Assembly (NCBI RefSeq): GCF_002088945.1
Contig: NZ_NCSU01000007.1
Location: forward strand, 372,001 to 436,000
DNA from: Henriciella pelagia
GTDB taxonomy: Bacteria; Pseudomonadota; Alphaproteobacteria; Caulobacterales; Hyphomonadaceae
Direction of reading: 5' to 3'
DNA length: 64,000 nt
Shown here: in pieces, positions 54,461 through 63,259 of the stretch
Layout of the letters: each line of letters starts with the position of its first letter
Position numbering within the stretch: the stretch's first letter is position 1
Position numbers and translations under genes: made by a program
Notes under the pieces: generated by a model
Database searches by the model: none
Seen by the model: the letters and a program-made list of their open reading frames with translations, nothing else
Told to the model about the DNA's origin: nothing

Positions 54461-55126
54461 TTAAAACTCAGTGACCGCCTCATCGAGCGCTGCATTGAAT
54501 GCCGCCACTGCCGCCTTCGCTCCGCCCGGATGCGACCACACCGCTGAGCTCACCGCCACAAAATCGGCACCAGCCAGCGAAATCGCCTTCGCACGCTCAG
54601 CCGTGATCCCGCCAATCGCGACGCAGGGAATTTCCATCACCGCCTGCCACCATTCCAGCAATTCCGGCTCTGCCGGCACCGTGTCTACCTTGGTCTCGGT
54701 CGGAAAGAATGCCCCGAACGCGACATAATCCGCGCCCTGCTCACCGGCCTCCATCGCGACATGGCGGGAATTCTTCGCCGTCGCACCAATGATCAGATCC
54801 TTGCCGAGCCGTTTGCGCGCATCTTTCACGCGCATGTCAGAGTGCCCGAGATGAACGCCGTCCGCGCCAACCGCCTCGCATATATCGACGCTGTCATTAA
54901 TGATCAGCGCCACATCACGCGACCTGCAGATCGGCAGCACGGTCTCGGCCACGCGCCTTGTCGCCTCCACATCGAGGACATCGCCCGGCTTGATCCGCAC
55001 CTGCAGGCAGGCCACATCGCCGCCGTCCAGGGCGTTCTCAAGGTCTCGCGCAAAGCCTGCCACGTCCGACACAATGGGCGGCGTGATCAGATAGAGGCGC
55101 GTGCGCTGGCGGTTTGGCTCGGTCAT
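54461..55126 (-). CDS. thiE: Thiamine-phosphate synthase
   Basis: Joins the thiazole and pyrimidine units of thiamine. A 221-residue TIM barrel: LYLITPPIV at the start, VALIINDSVDICEAVGADGVHLGHSDM with the pyrophosphate-binding residues, YVAFGAFFPTETK, CVAIGGITAERAKAISLAGADFVAVSSAVW. No other thi genes are nearby. It ends at the family A repeat and is divergent from the VOC lipoprotein gene. Confidence 0.92.
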   Translation of the reverse strand: MTEPNRQRTRLYLITPPIVSDVAGFARDLENALDGGDVACLQVRIKPGDVLDVEATRRVAETVLPICRSRDVALIINDSVDICEAVGADGVHLGHSDMRVKDARKRLGKDLIIGATAKNSRHVAMEAGEQGADYVAFGAFFPTETKVDTVPAEPELLEWWQAVMEIPCVAIGGITAERAKAISLAGADFVAVSSAVWSHPGGAKAAVAAFNAALDEAVTEF

Positions 55127-55264
55127 TGCGCTCTCCTAGACCGGCCCGCCGCGCCAGAAAAGCCTTCGCCGCCATCCGCCGTCAGTTTGCACTTGCATAT
55201 AGCGCGCTATCGCGACAGTGTGACCACTGAACCGGGCTGCTGAGACCCGGCCCTGGAGGACACA

Positions 55265-55738
55265 ATGAAGATATTCGCCGCCGCGCTCGGCCTTGCCGCT
55301 CTCGCCGCCTGCACCACGGCGCCCGCCCCCGAAACAGAGGCCACAAGTTCGACGCCGCGTGCCGCATCCCTGTCTGCTATCGGTATCGGCGTCTCGGACC
55401 TTCAGGCCTCGAACACCTTCTATACCGAGGCGCTCGGCATGGAGTATGTCACCGAGTTCAAGCTTTCTTACATGGATGAGATCGTCCTGCGCTTCCCGGC
55501 TGGCGGCAGCGCTATCGTGCTGATGGAATGGACCGATGGCAGCGAGCGGACACTGGGCTCGAACGGCATGAAGATCGTCGTGCGCTCACCCGATCCAGCC
55601 GCCATGGCTGACAGGATCAGGGCTGCTGGCGGCGAAATCATCCGCTATCCCGAGCCTGTCCCCGAAGTCGGCGGCGCGATTGTCGGCTTTGCAAAGGATC
55701 CGGACGGCTACCTGCTGGAACTGTTGCCGAACCTCTAG
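55265..55738 (+). CDS. VOC (glyoxalase-like) superfamily lipoprotein
   Basis: A 157-residue protein with lipobox LAALAAC (about Cys16) and a Thr/Pro/Ala spacer, then one glyoxalase/bleomycin-resistance module: IGIGVSDLQASNTFYTEALGMEY, and the end DPDGYLLELLPNL, where the Glu could be a metal ligand. GGAGG precedes the ATG. The reaction is unknown. An exported, lipid-anchored VOC protein is unusual, as most are cytoplasmic. Confidence 0.85.
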   Translation: MKIFAAALGLAALAACTTAPAPETEATSSTPRAASLSAIGIGVSDLQASNTFYTEALGMEYVTEFKLSYMDEIVLRFPAGGSAIVLMEWTDGSERTLGSNGMKIVVRSPDPAAMADRIRAAGGEIIRYPEPVPEVGGAIVGFAKDPDGYLLELLPNL

Positions 55739-55745
55739 GACAGGG

Positions 55746-55883
55746 TCATTTTTCAGTCACCGAGCGCACCCCGACGACGAACATGCCAATGCCGGCCAGT
55801 GCGCAGATGCCTCCGACGATCGGCCTGTCACCTGCGAACACAGTCAGCAGGCCGCCTCCCGCGACAATGATGCCGATATACAT
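55746..55883 (-). CDS. Small two-helix membrane protein
   Basis: A 45-residue protein, MYIGIIVAGGGLLTVFAGD, then a second helix GGICALAGIGMFVVGV and a short charged tail RSVTEK. Its ATG shares one base with the DUF1272 TGA (TGATG), so it is coupled to that gene. No family recognised. The longer open frame over the same region is only the extension of this frame through the DUF1272 gene. Confidence 0.6.
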   Translation of the reverse strand: MYIGIIVAGGGLLTVFAGDRPIVGGICALAGIGMFVVGVRSVTEK

Positions 55884-56116
55884 CAGGCGGGCCGGTTGAT
55901 GATCCGTTCCTTGCTGGCCGGATGCCTGGCCAGCGCCTTGCCCTTGCGCAGTGGGCGCGGATAGAAACCGCCACCGCAATTGGGGCAGGTGCCCTTGTGA
56001 ACATTGCGCCCACAATCCTTGCAGAAGGTGCATTCAAAGGAACAGATAACGGCGCCCGGCTCATCGGCCGGCAGGTCTTTTCCGCAGGTTTCGCAACAGG
56101 GACGCATTTCGAGCAT
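55883..56116 (-). CDS. DUF1272 zinc-ribbon protein
   Basis: A 77-residue protein with the DUF1272 layout: MLEMRPCCETCGKDLP, then ICSFECTFCKDCGRNVHKG and CPNCGGGFYPRPLRKG. There are four C-x2-C/C-x3-C groups, enough for two zinc sites. Function unknown. The gene is followed by the small membrane protein through a one-base overlap, and lies after the fba terminator. Confidence 0.88.
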   Translation of the reverse strand: MLEMRPCCETCGKDLPADEPGAVICSFECTFCKDCGRNVHKGTCPNCGGGFYPRPLRKGKALARHPASKERIINRPA

Positions 56117-56153
56117 GGCCAGAGCCTACGGCAATTGCCCTGCCCCGTCATGA

Positions 56154-56181
56154 TAAAGGCGGCCCCGAAAGGCCGCCTTTT
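56154..56181 (-). terminator. Terminator after the fructose-bisphosphate aldolase gene
   Basis: AAAGGCGGCC and GGCCGCCTTTT form a near-perfect stem around CCGAAA. It separates the aldolase gene from the DUF1272 gene, both on the minus strand. The minus-strand T run is short (TTTAT). Confidence 0.7.
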
Positions 56182-56214
56182 CACTTAAATATTTGTCACG
56201 CGATGAAGCGGCAA

Positions 56215-57108
56215 TCAGCCGGCCTTGGAGGCCTGGTAAATGCTGTCGATCGAGCTTGCGAGCGTCGCATTGAACGCCTCATCGCTCTGCTGGGCTGACA
56301 GGCCTTCGGTCAGCGCGCGGGAGAAACTCGCAATCATGCCGGTGTTCTGCGACAGGCGATTGTTGGCCTCTTCGCGCGAATAGCCTCCGGACAGCGCGAC
56401 GACCCGCATCACGCGCGGATGGTCAATCAACGGCTTGTAGAGGTTTGCCTTCTCCGGAAGCGTCAGCTTTAGCATGACTTTCTGGTCAGCGCCGAGCGCG
56501 TCGAGTTGCGTCTTGATTTCCTTCAGCAGGATCTCCTCGGCCTCCGCCTTGTCAGAGATCGAGATGGTGACTTCCGGTTCGATGATCGGAACGAGGCCAT
56601 GGCCGAGAATCTGGCGGCCGACATCGAATTGCTGGTGCACGACAGCAGAGATGCCCGCAGGGTTCGCCGCATTGATGACAGAGCGCATCTTGGTGCCGAA
56701 AATGCCTTTCGACACGGCTTTTTCCAGCAGCGCATCGAGGTCCGGCATCGGTTTCATCACCTGGACGCCGTCTTTCTCGTCCGCGAGGCCCTTGTCGACC
56801 TTGAGGAATGGGACGACGCCGCATTCATTCCAGAGATAGGTCGCCGTCGGCGTGCCATCGATATCGCCATCCATGGTGCGCTCGAACAGGATCGCGCCCA
56901 TCACCTTTTCGCCATTGAAGGCCGGGGATTTGATGATCCGCGCCCGCATCTCATGGATCAGGCTGAACATTTCCTCATCATTCGAATAGGCATCCTCATT
57001 CACGCCATACAGGCGCAGCGCCTTCGGCGTTGATCCGCCCGACTGGTCGAGCGCCGCGATAAATCCGGCTTTCTCGCTCGCCTGTTTCATCATTTCAGTG
57101 TTTGCCAT
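56215..57108 (-). CDS. Class I fructose-bisphosphate aldolase
   Basis: A 297-residue Schiff-base aldolase of the bacterial class I type: [18 protein letters not shown] at the start, [18 protein letters not shown] and [17 protein letters not shown], where Lys forms the imine. It splits fructose-1,6-bisphosphate to triose phosphates or runs the reverse in gluconeogenesis. Class II enzymes are more usual in many proteobacteria. AGGGGAAG precedes the ATG. It is 13 bases after pgk and ends the glycolytic run. Confidence 0.94.
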   Translation of the reverse strand: MANTEMMKQASEKAGFIAALDQSGGSTPKALRLYGVNEDAYSNDEEMFSLIHEMRARIIKSPAFNGEKVMGAILFERTMDGDIDGTPTATYLWNECGVVPFLKVDKGLADEKDGVQVMKPMPDLDALLEKAVSKGIFGTKMRSVINAANPAGISAVVHQQFDVGRQILGHGLVPIIEPEVTISISDKAEAEEILLKEIKTQLDALGADQKVMLKLTLPEKANLYKPLIDHPRVMRVVALSGGYSREEANNRLSQNTGMIASFSRALTEGLSAQQSDEAFNATLASSIDSIYQASKAG

Positions 57109-57121
57109 GAATTTACTTCCC

Positions 57122-58321
57122 CTAGTGTTTCAAGGCTTCAACGCCCGGTAGCGCCTTGCCCTCCATCCATTCAAGAAATGCACCGCCGGCGGTGGAGACG
57201 AAGGTAAAGTCCTCGCCCGCGCCCGCATGGTTCAGTGCTGCAACTGTATCGCCGCCCCCGGCGACTGCGATCAGGTCGCCAGCTTTCGCGCGGCTCGCGG
57301 CTGCTCGCGCCGCAGCGACGGTCGCGGCATCGAACGGCGTAATCTCGAACGCACCAAGCGGGCCGTTCCACACTAGCGTCTTCGCCCGGTCCATTGCCGC
57401 TTCGAGGCCTTCGACCGTCCGCGGGCCCGCATCAAGGATCATCTCGTCCTCTGCGACATCAGCGGCAGCGCAGGTCCGGTTCTCGGCATTGGCCGCAAAT
57501 TCCTTTGCGACGACGACGTCAACCGGCAGCAGGATCTCACAACCTGCCGCCTTCGCATTTTCCTCGATCTTGCGGCACGTATCGGCAAGGTCATGCTCAC
57601 AGAGTGACTTGCCCACTTTGACACCGCGCGCGGCGAGGAAGGTGTTCGCCATGCCCCCGCCAATCGCCAGCATGTCCACTTTCGAGACAAGATTCTTCAG
57701 AAGGTCGATCTTGGACGAGACTTTCGCCCCGCCGACCACGGCCAGCACGGGACGCTCCGGCGACCCGAGCGCCGCATTCAGCGCATCAAGTTCACGCTCC
57801 ATTGACTTGCCCGCATAGGCCGGCAGGCGGCGCGCGAGCCCCTCGGTCGACACGTGCGCGCGGTGGGCCGCTGAGAAGGCATCATTCACATAGACATCGC
57901 CGAGCTTTGCCATCTCGTCGGCAAGCTCCGGACTGTTCTTTTCCTCGCCAGGCTTGAAGCGGGTATTCTCCAGCAGGACAACGCCCCCGCCCTGGATCGA
58001 ATGAATCGCATTCATCGCCGTCTCGCCGACGCAGTCTTCAGCAAAGGCGACCGGCGCGCCAAGCACTGTTGCAAAGGCATCCGCGACAGGTCGCAGACTC
58101 ATTTCCGGCTTCACTTCACCCTTTGGGCGTCCAAAATGCGCGAGCAGCGCCACTTTCGCACCCTTGCCAGAGAGGGCCTGGACCGTATCGAGCGCAGCCC
58201 GCAGGCGCGTATCGTCGGTCACCTCACCCGCATCATTCATCGGTACGTTGAAATCAACCCGCACCAGCGCTGTCTTGCCGGCGAGGCCGTCTGCGTCTTC
58301 GAGCCTGTTGAAGTCTGCCAT
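57122..58321 (-). CDS. pgk: Phosphoglycerate kinase
   Basis: Transfers phosphate from 1,3-bisphosphoglycerate to ADP. Of 399 residues: [21 protein letters not shown] (substrate binding), [44 protein letters not shown] and [11 protein letters not shown] (nucleotide binding). Standard length. It is three bases after the methyltransferase and 13 bases before the aldolase; gap, pgk and fba form a typical alphaproteobacterial run. Confidence 0.97.
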   Translation of the reverse strand: MADFNRLEDADGLAGKTALVRVDFNVPMNDAGEVTDDTRLRAALDTVQALSGKGAKVALLAHFGRPKGEVKPEMSLRPVADAFATVLGAPVAFAEDCVGETAMNAIHSIQGGGVVLLENTRFKPGEEKNSPELADEMAKLGDVYVNDAFSAAHRAHVSTEGLARRLPAYAGKSMERELDALNAALGSPERPVLAVVGGAKVSSKIDLLKNLVSKVDMLAIGGGMANTFLAARGVKVGKSLCEHDLADTCRKIEENAKAAGCEILLPVDVVVAKEFAANAENRTCAAADVAEDEMILDAGPRTVEGLEAAMDRAKTLVWNGPLGAFEITPFDAATVAAARAAASRAKAGDLIAVAGGGDTVAALNHAGAGEDFTFVSTAGGAFLEWMEGKALPGVEALKH

Positions 58322-58324
58322 TGT

Positions 58325-58960
58325 CTAGTCTCCATCCTTGCGGAATACCGCCCGCAGCAATGCCGCCGGGCCGGTATGATATTTTCCTTCGCTGAGCGTC
58401 TCGACTCCGGTCCAGAAGGCGAGGCTCTCTAGCGTTTCGAAGTCGGCCTGGATCATGCCAGCGGCATAGAGCATCTCTACATCGGCAGGCCCGCCTGACT
58501 GATATCGCTCCTGATAGGCGATTTGTTCCGGTGAAAAGCCTTCCATGAACAGCAGTCCGCCCGGCTTCAGCGTACGCGCATAGAGCGCATGCAGCTTCGG
58601 GCGGGCATGCGGCGGCATGTGCGCGAACATGGACGCGACAATGTCGAAGCCGGCCTCCGGCCAGTCCCATTCGAACAGATTGGCCTCGACGGTACGAACC
58701 TTCACGCCATGGCATTCGGCCAGGGCTTCAGTCTTGGCGAGGCCGAGGTCCGACATGTCGACCGCCGTCACATCAAGGCCCAGCCGGGCAAGAAAGACGG
58801 CGTCTCGCCCTTCTCCGCAAGCCGGAACAAGCGCTGTCCCGCCAGTCTCTTCGATGACGTCGCGCCAGGCCATCAGCAGACGGCTGGCGCGGTCACCATA
58901 GGCGAAATCTTCTCCGGAAAACCGGTCATCCCAGAATGATTTGGGAAGGGGCGGTTCCAT
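58325..58960 (-). CDS. TPMT-family SAM-dependent methyltransferase
   Basis: A 211-residue class I methyltransferase resembling thiopurine S-methyltransferases: PKSFWDDRFSGEDFAYG, ALVPACGEGRDAVFLARLGLDVTAVDMS (SAM motif) and FDIVASMFAHMPPHARPKLHALYARTLKPGG. The frame extends to 59044, overlapping gap; the ATG at 58960 with GGAG upstream starts at the domain and is preferred. It is inserted between gap and pgk with three bases to pgk, so it is expressed with glycolysis. Its substrate is unknown. Confidence 0.85.
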   Translation of the reverse strand: MEPPLPKSFWDDRFSGEDFAYGDRASRLLMAWRDVIEETGGTALVPACGEGRDAVFLARLGLDVTAVDMSDLGLAKTEALAECHGVKVRTVEANLFEWDWPEAGFDIVASMFAHMPPHARPKLHALYARTLKPGGLLFMEGFSPEQIAYQERYQSGGPADVEMLYAAGMIQADFETLESLAFWTGVETLSEGKYHTGPAALLRAVFRKDGD

Positions 58961-58986
58961 GAGCGCGCTACTCCGTTCGCCGCTCC

Positions 58987-59994
58987 CTAGATGAATTTCG
59001 ACATCGCAATGGCCGTGTCGCTCATACGGGTCGAGAAGCCCCACTCATTGTCATACCAGGACAGGACAGAGCACAGCGTGCCGTCCATCACCTTGGTCTG
59101 GTCGGTGTGGAACACCGAAGAGTGCGGGTTGTGATTGAAGTCGATCGACACGTTCTTCACGTCCGTATAGCCGAGCACGCCTTTCAGCGGGCCGTTGGCG
59201 GCGGCGCGGATCGCGTCATTGATCTCTTCGACTGTGGTGGCGCGCTTGGCGATGAATTTCAGATCGACCACAGACACGTTCGGGGTCGGCACGCGGATCG
59301 CGAAGCCGTCGAGCTTGCCATTCAGTTCCGGAAGGACGAGGCCGACAGCCTTTGCCGCCCCGGTCGAGGTCGGGATCATCGAGGTCGCTGCTGCGCGGCC
59401 GCGATAGAGATCCTTGTGCATCGTATCGAGCGTTGGCTGGTCACCGGTATAGGAGTGGATCGTCGTCATCATGCCTTTTTCGATGCCGATCGTGTCGTTC
59501 AGCACCTTGGCGACAGGCGAGAGGCAGTTCGTCGTGCACGAGGCATTGGAGACAACCATGTCGTCGCCGGTCAGCGTGTCATGGTTCACGCCATAGACGA
59601 TGGTCTTGTCCGCGCCGGAGGCTGGTGCAGACACGAGAACGCGCTTGGCACCGGCTGTGAGGTGCATCGACGCCTTTTCCTTGTCGGTGAAGATGCCGGT
59701 ACATTCCATCGCAATGTCGACATTGTTCGCGGCATGCGGCAGCTCTTTCGGGTCGCGGATCGCGGTCACCTTGAAGGACTGGCCACCAACCTTGATCGTG
59801 TCGCCTTCCACCGAAACATCCATCGGCAGCGTGCCGTGAACCGAGTCGAACTTCAGAAGGTGCGCATTGGTCTCAACGGGGCCCAGATCGTTGATTGCGA
59901 CAACTTCAATGTCAGTGCGTCCGTTCTCCAGGATTGACCGAAGAACATTCCGGCCGATCCGGCCGAATCCGTTAATGGCGACACGAACAGCCAT
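58987..59994 (-). CDS. gap: Type I glyceraldehyde-3-phosphate dehydrogenase
   Basis: A 335-residue enzyme: [13 protein letters not shown] (NAD binding) at the start, the catalytic Cys in [12 protein letters not shown], and the block [27 protein letters not shown]. It ends with the [12 protein letters not shown] signature. Oxidises glyceraldehyde-3-phosphate. It is the first gene of the glycolytic run and is followed by the methyltransferase after 26 bases. The 173-base upstream gap should hold its promoter. Confidence 0.97.
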   Translation of the reverse strand: MAVRVAINGFGRIGRNVLRSILENGRTDIEVVAINDLGPVETNAHLLKFDSVHGTLPMDVSVEGDTIKVGGQSFKVTAIRDPKELPHAANNVDIAMECTGIFTDKEKASMHLTAGAKRVLVSAPASGADKTIVYGVNHDTLTGDDMVVSNASCTTNCLSPVAKVLNDTIGIEKGMMTTIHSYTGDQPTLDTMHKDLYRGRAAATSMIPTSTGAAKAVGLVLPELNGKLDGFAIRVPTPNVSVVDLKFIAKRATTVEEINDAIRAAANGPLKGVLGYTDVKNVSIDFNHNPHSSVFHTDQTKVMDGTLCSVLSWYDNEWGFSTRMSDTAIAMSKFI

Positions 59995-60167
59995 AGCTTA
60001 TTCCTCCAAAATGGCGATTTGCGCCCGCGAATATGCAGGTTTCGCGCCGGGTCTAGACGGCTTGGACGCCGAGGTCCAGCTTTCACCCCTCGATAGGCAT
60101 GAAGTGTCGCGGCGATTCACCATTAAAGTGGCATTCGTCGCCCCGATTCCTGACCGCTCCGCCCGCG

Positions 60168-61352
60168 TCAGCGCTTGCGCACGCTCACCTTGCCAGCCGC
60201 TTTTCGCGCCCGCTCGCGCGCCTCTTCAATGGTCGATCCGCGCGCCACGGCAACGCCCATGCGCCGCTTCTTGAAACTCTCCGGCTTGCCAAACAGGCGA
60301 AGCTCGCTTTCCGGCACGGCCAGCGCATCCTCGAGCCCGTCGAACACCACACCTGCAGCGTCGATCCCGCCATAGATGACAGCGCTCGCACCGGGGGATC
60401 TCAGGCTTGCATCGACGGGCAGGCCGAGAATGGCGCGCGCATGCAGCGCGAACTCGCTCTGATTCTGCGTCGCGAGCGTAACAAGCCCGGTATCGTGCGG
60501 GCGCGGGCTGACCTCGGAAAACCAGACCTCATCGCCCTTCACGAACAGTTCCACACCGAACAGGCCGAGGCCGCCCAGGGCATCAGTCACCTTCCGTGCC
60601 ATATCGCGCGCTGTTTCCAGCGCTTTTTCGCTCATGGGTTGGGGTTGCCAGCTTTCAACATAGTCGCCGCTTTCCTGCCGGTGACCCACCGGTTCGCAGA
60701 ATACCGTGCCGTTCGCCGCGCGCACGGTCAGCAATGTAATCTCGAAATCGAAATCCACCTGTCCTTCGACAATCACCCGCATCTCGCGCTTGCGGCCGGC
60801 CTCCAGCGCATAGATCCAGGCATGGTCGATATGGGCTTCCGACTTCACATGCGACTGGCCCTTGCCGGATGACGACATCACCGGCTTCACAAACACGGGA
60901 TATCCAATCTTCTCGGCGGCCTCGGCCAGTTCGTGTCCCGTCGACGCAAACGCATAAGGACTCGTCGGCAGGCCGAGTTCCTCCGCGGCGAGCCGGCGAA
61001 TGCCTTCCCGGTTCATGGTGAGCTGTGTCGCCCGCGCCGTCGGAATGACGGTCGCCAGCCCTTGCGCTTCAATCCTGGCCAGTTCGTCCGTTGCAATCGC
61101 CTCGATCTCCGGCACGATCAGATGCGGCTTTTCCTGCTCGACCAGCGCTCGCAGCGCCGCAGCATCGGTCATGTCGACCACATGGCTGCGATGGGCGACC
61201 TGCATGCCCGGCGCATTCTCATAACGGTCAACGGCCACGACTTCCGCGCCGAGCCGCATCAGCTCGATCACGACTTCCTTGCCAAGCTCACCTGAACCTA
61301 GAAACATGATGCGCGTCGCCGACGGCGACAGCGGCGTACCGATGGAAACCAT
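60168..61352 (-). CDS. purT: Formate-dependent phosphoribosylglycinamide formyltransferase
   Basis: Makes formylglycinamide ribonucleotide from GAR, formate and ATP in purine synthesis. A 394-residue ATP-grasp enzyme: [35 protein letters not shown] at the start, [18 protein letters not shown] for ATP binding and [25 protein letters not shown]. It sits two bases after the ABA4-like gene. A separate purN may exist elsewhere. Confidence 0.93.
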   Translation of the reverse strand: MVSIGTPLSPSATRIMFLGSGELGKEVVIELMRLGAEVVAVDRYENAPGMQVAHRSHVVDMTDAAALRALVEQEKPHLIVPEIEAIATDELARIEAQGLATVIPTARATQLTMNREGIRRLAAEELGLPTSPYAFASTGHELAEAAEKIGYPVFVKPVMSSSGKGQSHVKSEAHIDHAWIYALEAGRKREMRVIVEGQVDFDFEITLLTVRAANGTVFCEPVGHRQESGDYVESWQPQPMSEKALETARDMARKVTDALGGLGLFGVELFVKGDEVWFSEVSPRPHDTGLVTLATQNQSEFALHARAILGLPVDASLRSPGASAVIYGGIDAAGVVFDGLEDALAVPESELRLFGKPESFKKRRMGVAVARGSTIEEARERARKAAGKVSVRKR

Positions 61353-61354
61353 GT

Positions 61355-61819
61355 CTACCGCGCCCCTTCTGCCGGGGCTTCAAACAGGCTGATACCCTCG
61401 CCCTTGACCAGCCGCACCAGGATATAGGCGAGAAGCCCCACCGGCCCGAACAGGAAGCTGGCAATCAGGCATGGCGCAACGGCCATATGCGGCAGGCCGC
61501 GCCGCTGCGCGTCACGCCCGATCCAGGCACCGACGAAAAGATCAAAAACGAGATAGTGGCTCCAGCCGATCAGCACACCATTCGGATGGCTGAACAGGGC
61601 AGACACTCCGGCAATCGTGGCCATGCCAACACCCTCTGCAGACTGGCCGAAAAACATCGAGGCGATGAGGCAGATTGTGTAAAAGGCGCCAAAGACGAGC
61701 GGATAGATACCGGAATGCACAACAAGCTGGGTCGTCCGCCATTTCGGCCCCAGCACCAGCAGCAACCAGGCCGGCACCACCAGCGCATTGATCACGACGT
61801 AAACAAGCTCAAGACTCAT
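61355..61819 (-). CDS. ABA4-like (DUF4281) membrane protein
   Basis: A 154-residue four-helix membrane protein: [67 protein letters not shown] and [16 protein letters not shown]. The WSHYLxxDLFVGxWI text is the DUF4281 signature; plant ABA4 works in carotenoid (neoxanthin) synthesis, but no carotenoid gene is here. The frame extends to 61897; the ATG at 61819 with GGGGAAGGG upstream is preferred. It is two bases before purT. Confidence 0.8.
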   Translation of the reverse strand: MSLELVYVVINALVVPAWLLLVLGPKWRTTQLVVHSGIYPLVFGAFYTICLIASMFFGQSAEGVGMATIAGVSALFSHPNGVLIGWSHYLVFDLFVGAWIGRDAQRRGLPHMAVAPCLIASFLFGPVGLLAYILVRLVKGEGISLFEAPAEGAR

Positions 61820-61835
61820 CGCCCTTCCCCTCCCC

Positions 61836-61857
61836 ATAAGCCCGTGGTCGGGCTTAT
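61836..61857 (-). promoter_or_regulatory. Hairpin upstream of the ABA4-like gene
   Basis: ATAAGCCCG and CGGGCTTAT form a perfect nine-base-pair stem around TGGT, 17 bases before the start. It is close to the ribosome-binding GGGGAGGGG stretch. It may be a leader structure or the edge of the nearby repeat. Confidence 0.45.
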
Positions 61858-61934
61858 AAGAACAGTCTGGCGCTCTCCGCAATACTTTCTGCCCCACCGA
61901 AAGGGCATGCCGTTAGCCGTGAGCATCGCAGCCT

Positions 61935-62081
61935 TATGGTTCGACTTCGCTCACCATGTCGGCTTGATGCATCCTTGGAGATAGCCCGCCATGGTGAGCG
62001 AAGTCGAACCACTGGCGGGCGACTGGTAGATATGATTGCTCCCATCGCCCCTCCCCGCGCGCGGAGAAGGTCGGGATGGGG
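61935..62081. repeat. Nested palindromic element, family A copy 4
   Basis: Inner arms 61936-61961 and 61986-62011 pair through TTCGACTTCGCTCACCATG, loop about 24 bases, and an outer right arm (CCCCTCCCCGCGC to GGTCGGGATGGGG, 62048-62081) is retained; the left outer arm is poor. Unlike copies 1-3 it lies between co-directional genes, after the citrate synthase-family gene and upstream of the ABA4-like gene. Confidence 0.85.
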
Positions 62082-62114
62082 CTTTCGAACGCTCGGAGGC
62101 CACGGCAATGGCTC

Positions 62115-63182
62115 TCAAGCTATTTGCGGTACCGGGCCGGTATAGACGGACTTGGGCCGCACCAGCCGCCCTTCTTCGATCTGCTCGCAGGCATGCGCGA
62201 TCCAGCCGAGGATGCGCCCCATCGCAAAGATCGCCGTGAACGCTTCGCGCGGTATGTCGAGCGCTTCGAGCAGGACCGCCGTATAGAATTCGACATTCGT
62301 CTCCAGCGACCGCTCGGGATATTTCACCGCGAGTGACTTCAGGACGGCGCTTTCGATATGTTCGGCAAAGCCGATGCGTCCCGCCGTTCCGGGCAGCTGC
62401 GCAACCGCCGCCTTCAGCGCGTCGGCTCGTGGGTCGCGCACGCGGTAGACCCGGTGACCAAACCCCATAAGGCGCTCCTTGCGGGCCAGCGCCGCCTCGA
62501 TCCACTCTTCGGCATTCTCCGGCGCACCAATAGCGTCCAGCATGTCGAGGACCGGCCCCGGCGCGCCGCCATGCAGCGGACCTTTCAGGGCTGATAGCCC
62601 GCCAAGCGCAGCCGACGTCAAGCCGGCCCGCGTGGATGCGATCACGCGCGACGCAAAGGTCGATGCGTTCAGCCCATGATCGGACACCGTCACCAGATAG
62701 GCCGAAAACGCCTTCACGTCCGGCGCGGGGGCGGGCCGACCGCGCATCATGCGCAGGAAATCCTCCGCCTGACCAAGCGACGCATCCGGTGCAATGGGTT
62801 CAAGCCCCTGCAATTCGCGGATTGCTGCAGCGGTAAACACTGCCGCCGCAGCTGGCAGCGCCAACGCCGTCTCCAGCGTCTCATCGTCGGCAAGCAGGCT
62901 CCATCCGGTGCGCAGATAGGAGACTACCCCGACAGCCGGGCCGAATGTGCCGACATGGCTGAATGCCGCCCGGCGCGCTTCGCCAAGGGCCCGACGGACG
63001 CTGCCCGCATCGCCGGGACAATCGAGAAAGCCGTCCCAGAGCAGCGCCAGCGTCTCTTCATAGCCAAGCTCGGCCGCCAGTTTCTCGACTGGCCAGCCCC
63101 GGATGACGAGGCGGCCGGCCTTCCCGTCCACATCGGAAAGAACCGTTTCGGCAGCGACAATGTTTTCAAGTCCAGAGTCCAT
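62115..63182 (-). CDS. Citrate synthase family protein
   Basis: A 355-residue, short citrate/2-methylcitrate-synthase-fold enzyme. The conserved blocks are visible: LHGGAPGPVLDMLD with His, MGFGHRVYRVRDPRA with the second His, and NVEFYTAVLLEALDIP near the C-terminus with the catalytic-region acid. It is shorter than the standard TCA enzyme (about 430). The true citrate synthase may lie elsewhere. AGGAGA precedes the ATG. It is divergent from a paralogue carrying a DNA-binding domain. Confidence 0.85.
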   Translation of the reverse strand: MDSGLENIVAAETVLSDVDGKAGRLVIRGWPVEKLAAELGYEETLALLWDGFLDCPGDAGSVRRALGEARRAAFSHVGTFGPAVGVVSYLRTGWSLLADDETLETALALPAAAAVFTAAAIRELQGLEPIAPDASLGQAEDFLRMMRGRPAPAPDVKAFSAYLVTVSDHGLNASTFASRVIASTRAGLTSAALGGLSALKGPLHGGAPGPVLDMLDAIGAPENAEEWIEAALARKERLMGFGHRVYRVRDPRADALKAAVAQLPGTAGRIGFAEHIESAVLKSLAVKYPERSLETNVEFYTAVLLEALDIPREAFTAIFAMGRILGWIAHACEQIEEGRLVRPKSVYTGPVPQIA

Positions 63183-63239
63183 TGCAATTTCTCCTGTTTT
63201 TCACCGGAGATGTCTGGTAACGACTCACGAACGTCAATC

Positions 63240-63256
63240 TTGATCAATAGCATCAA
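63240..63256. promoter_or_regulatory. Inverted repeat in the divergent citrate synthase-family region
   Basis: TTGAT and ATCAA are inverted around seven bases, ending three bases before the ATG of the DNA-binding paralogue. The position between two related genes, one with a MerR-like domain, makes it a candidate autoregulatory operator. Confidence 0.35.
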
Positions 63257-63259
63257 TAT

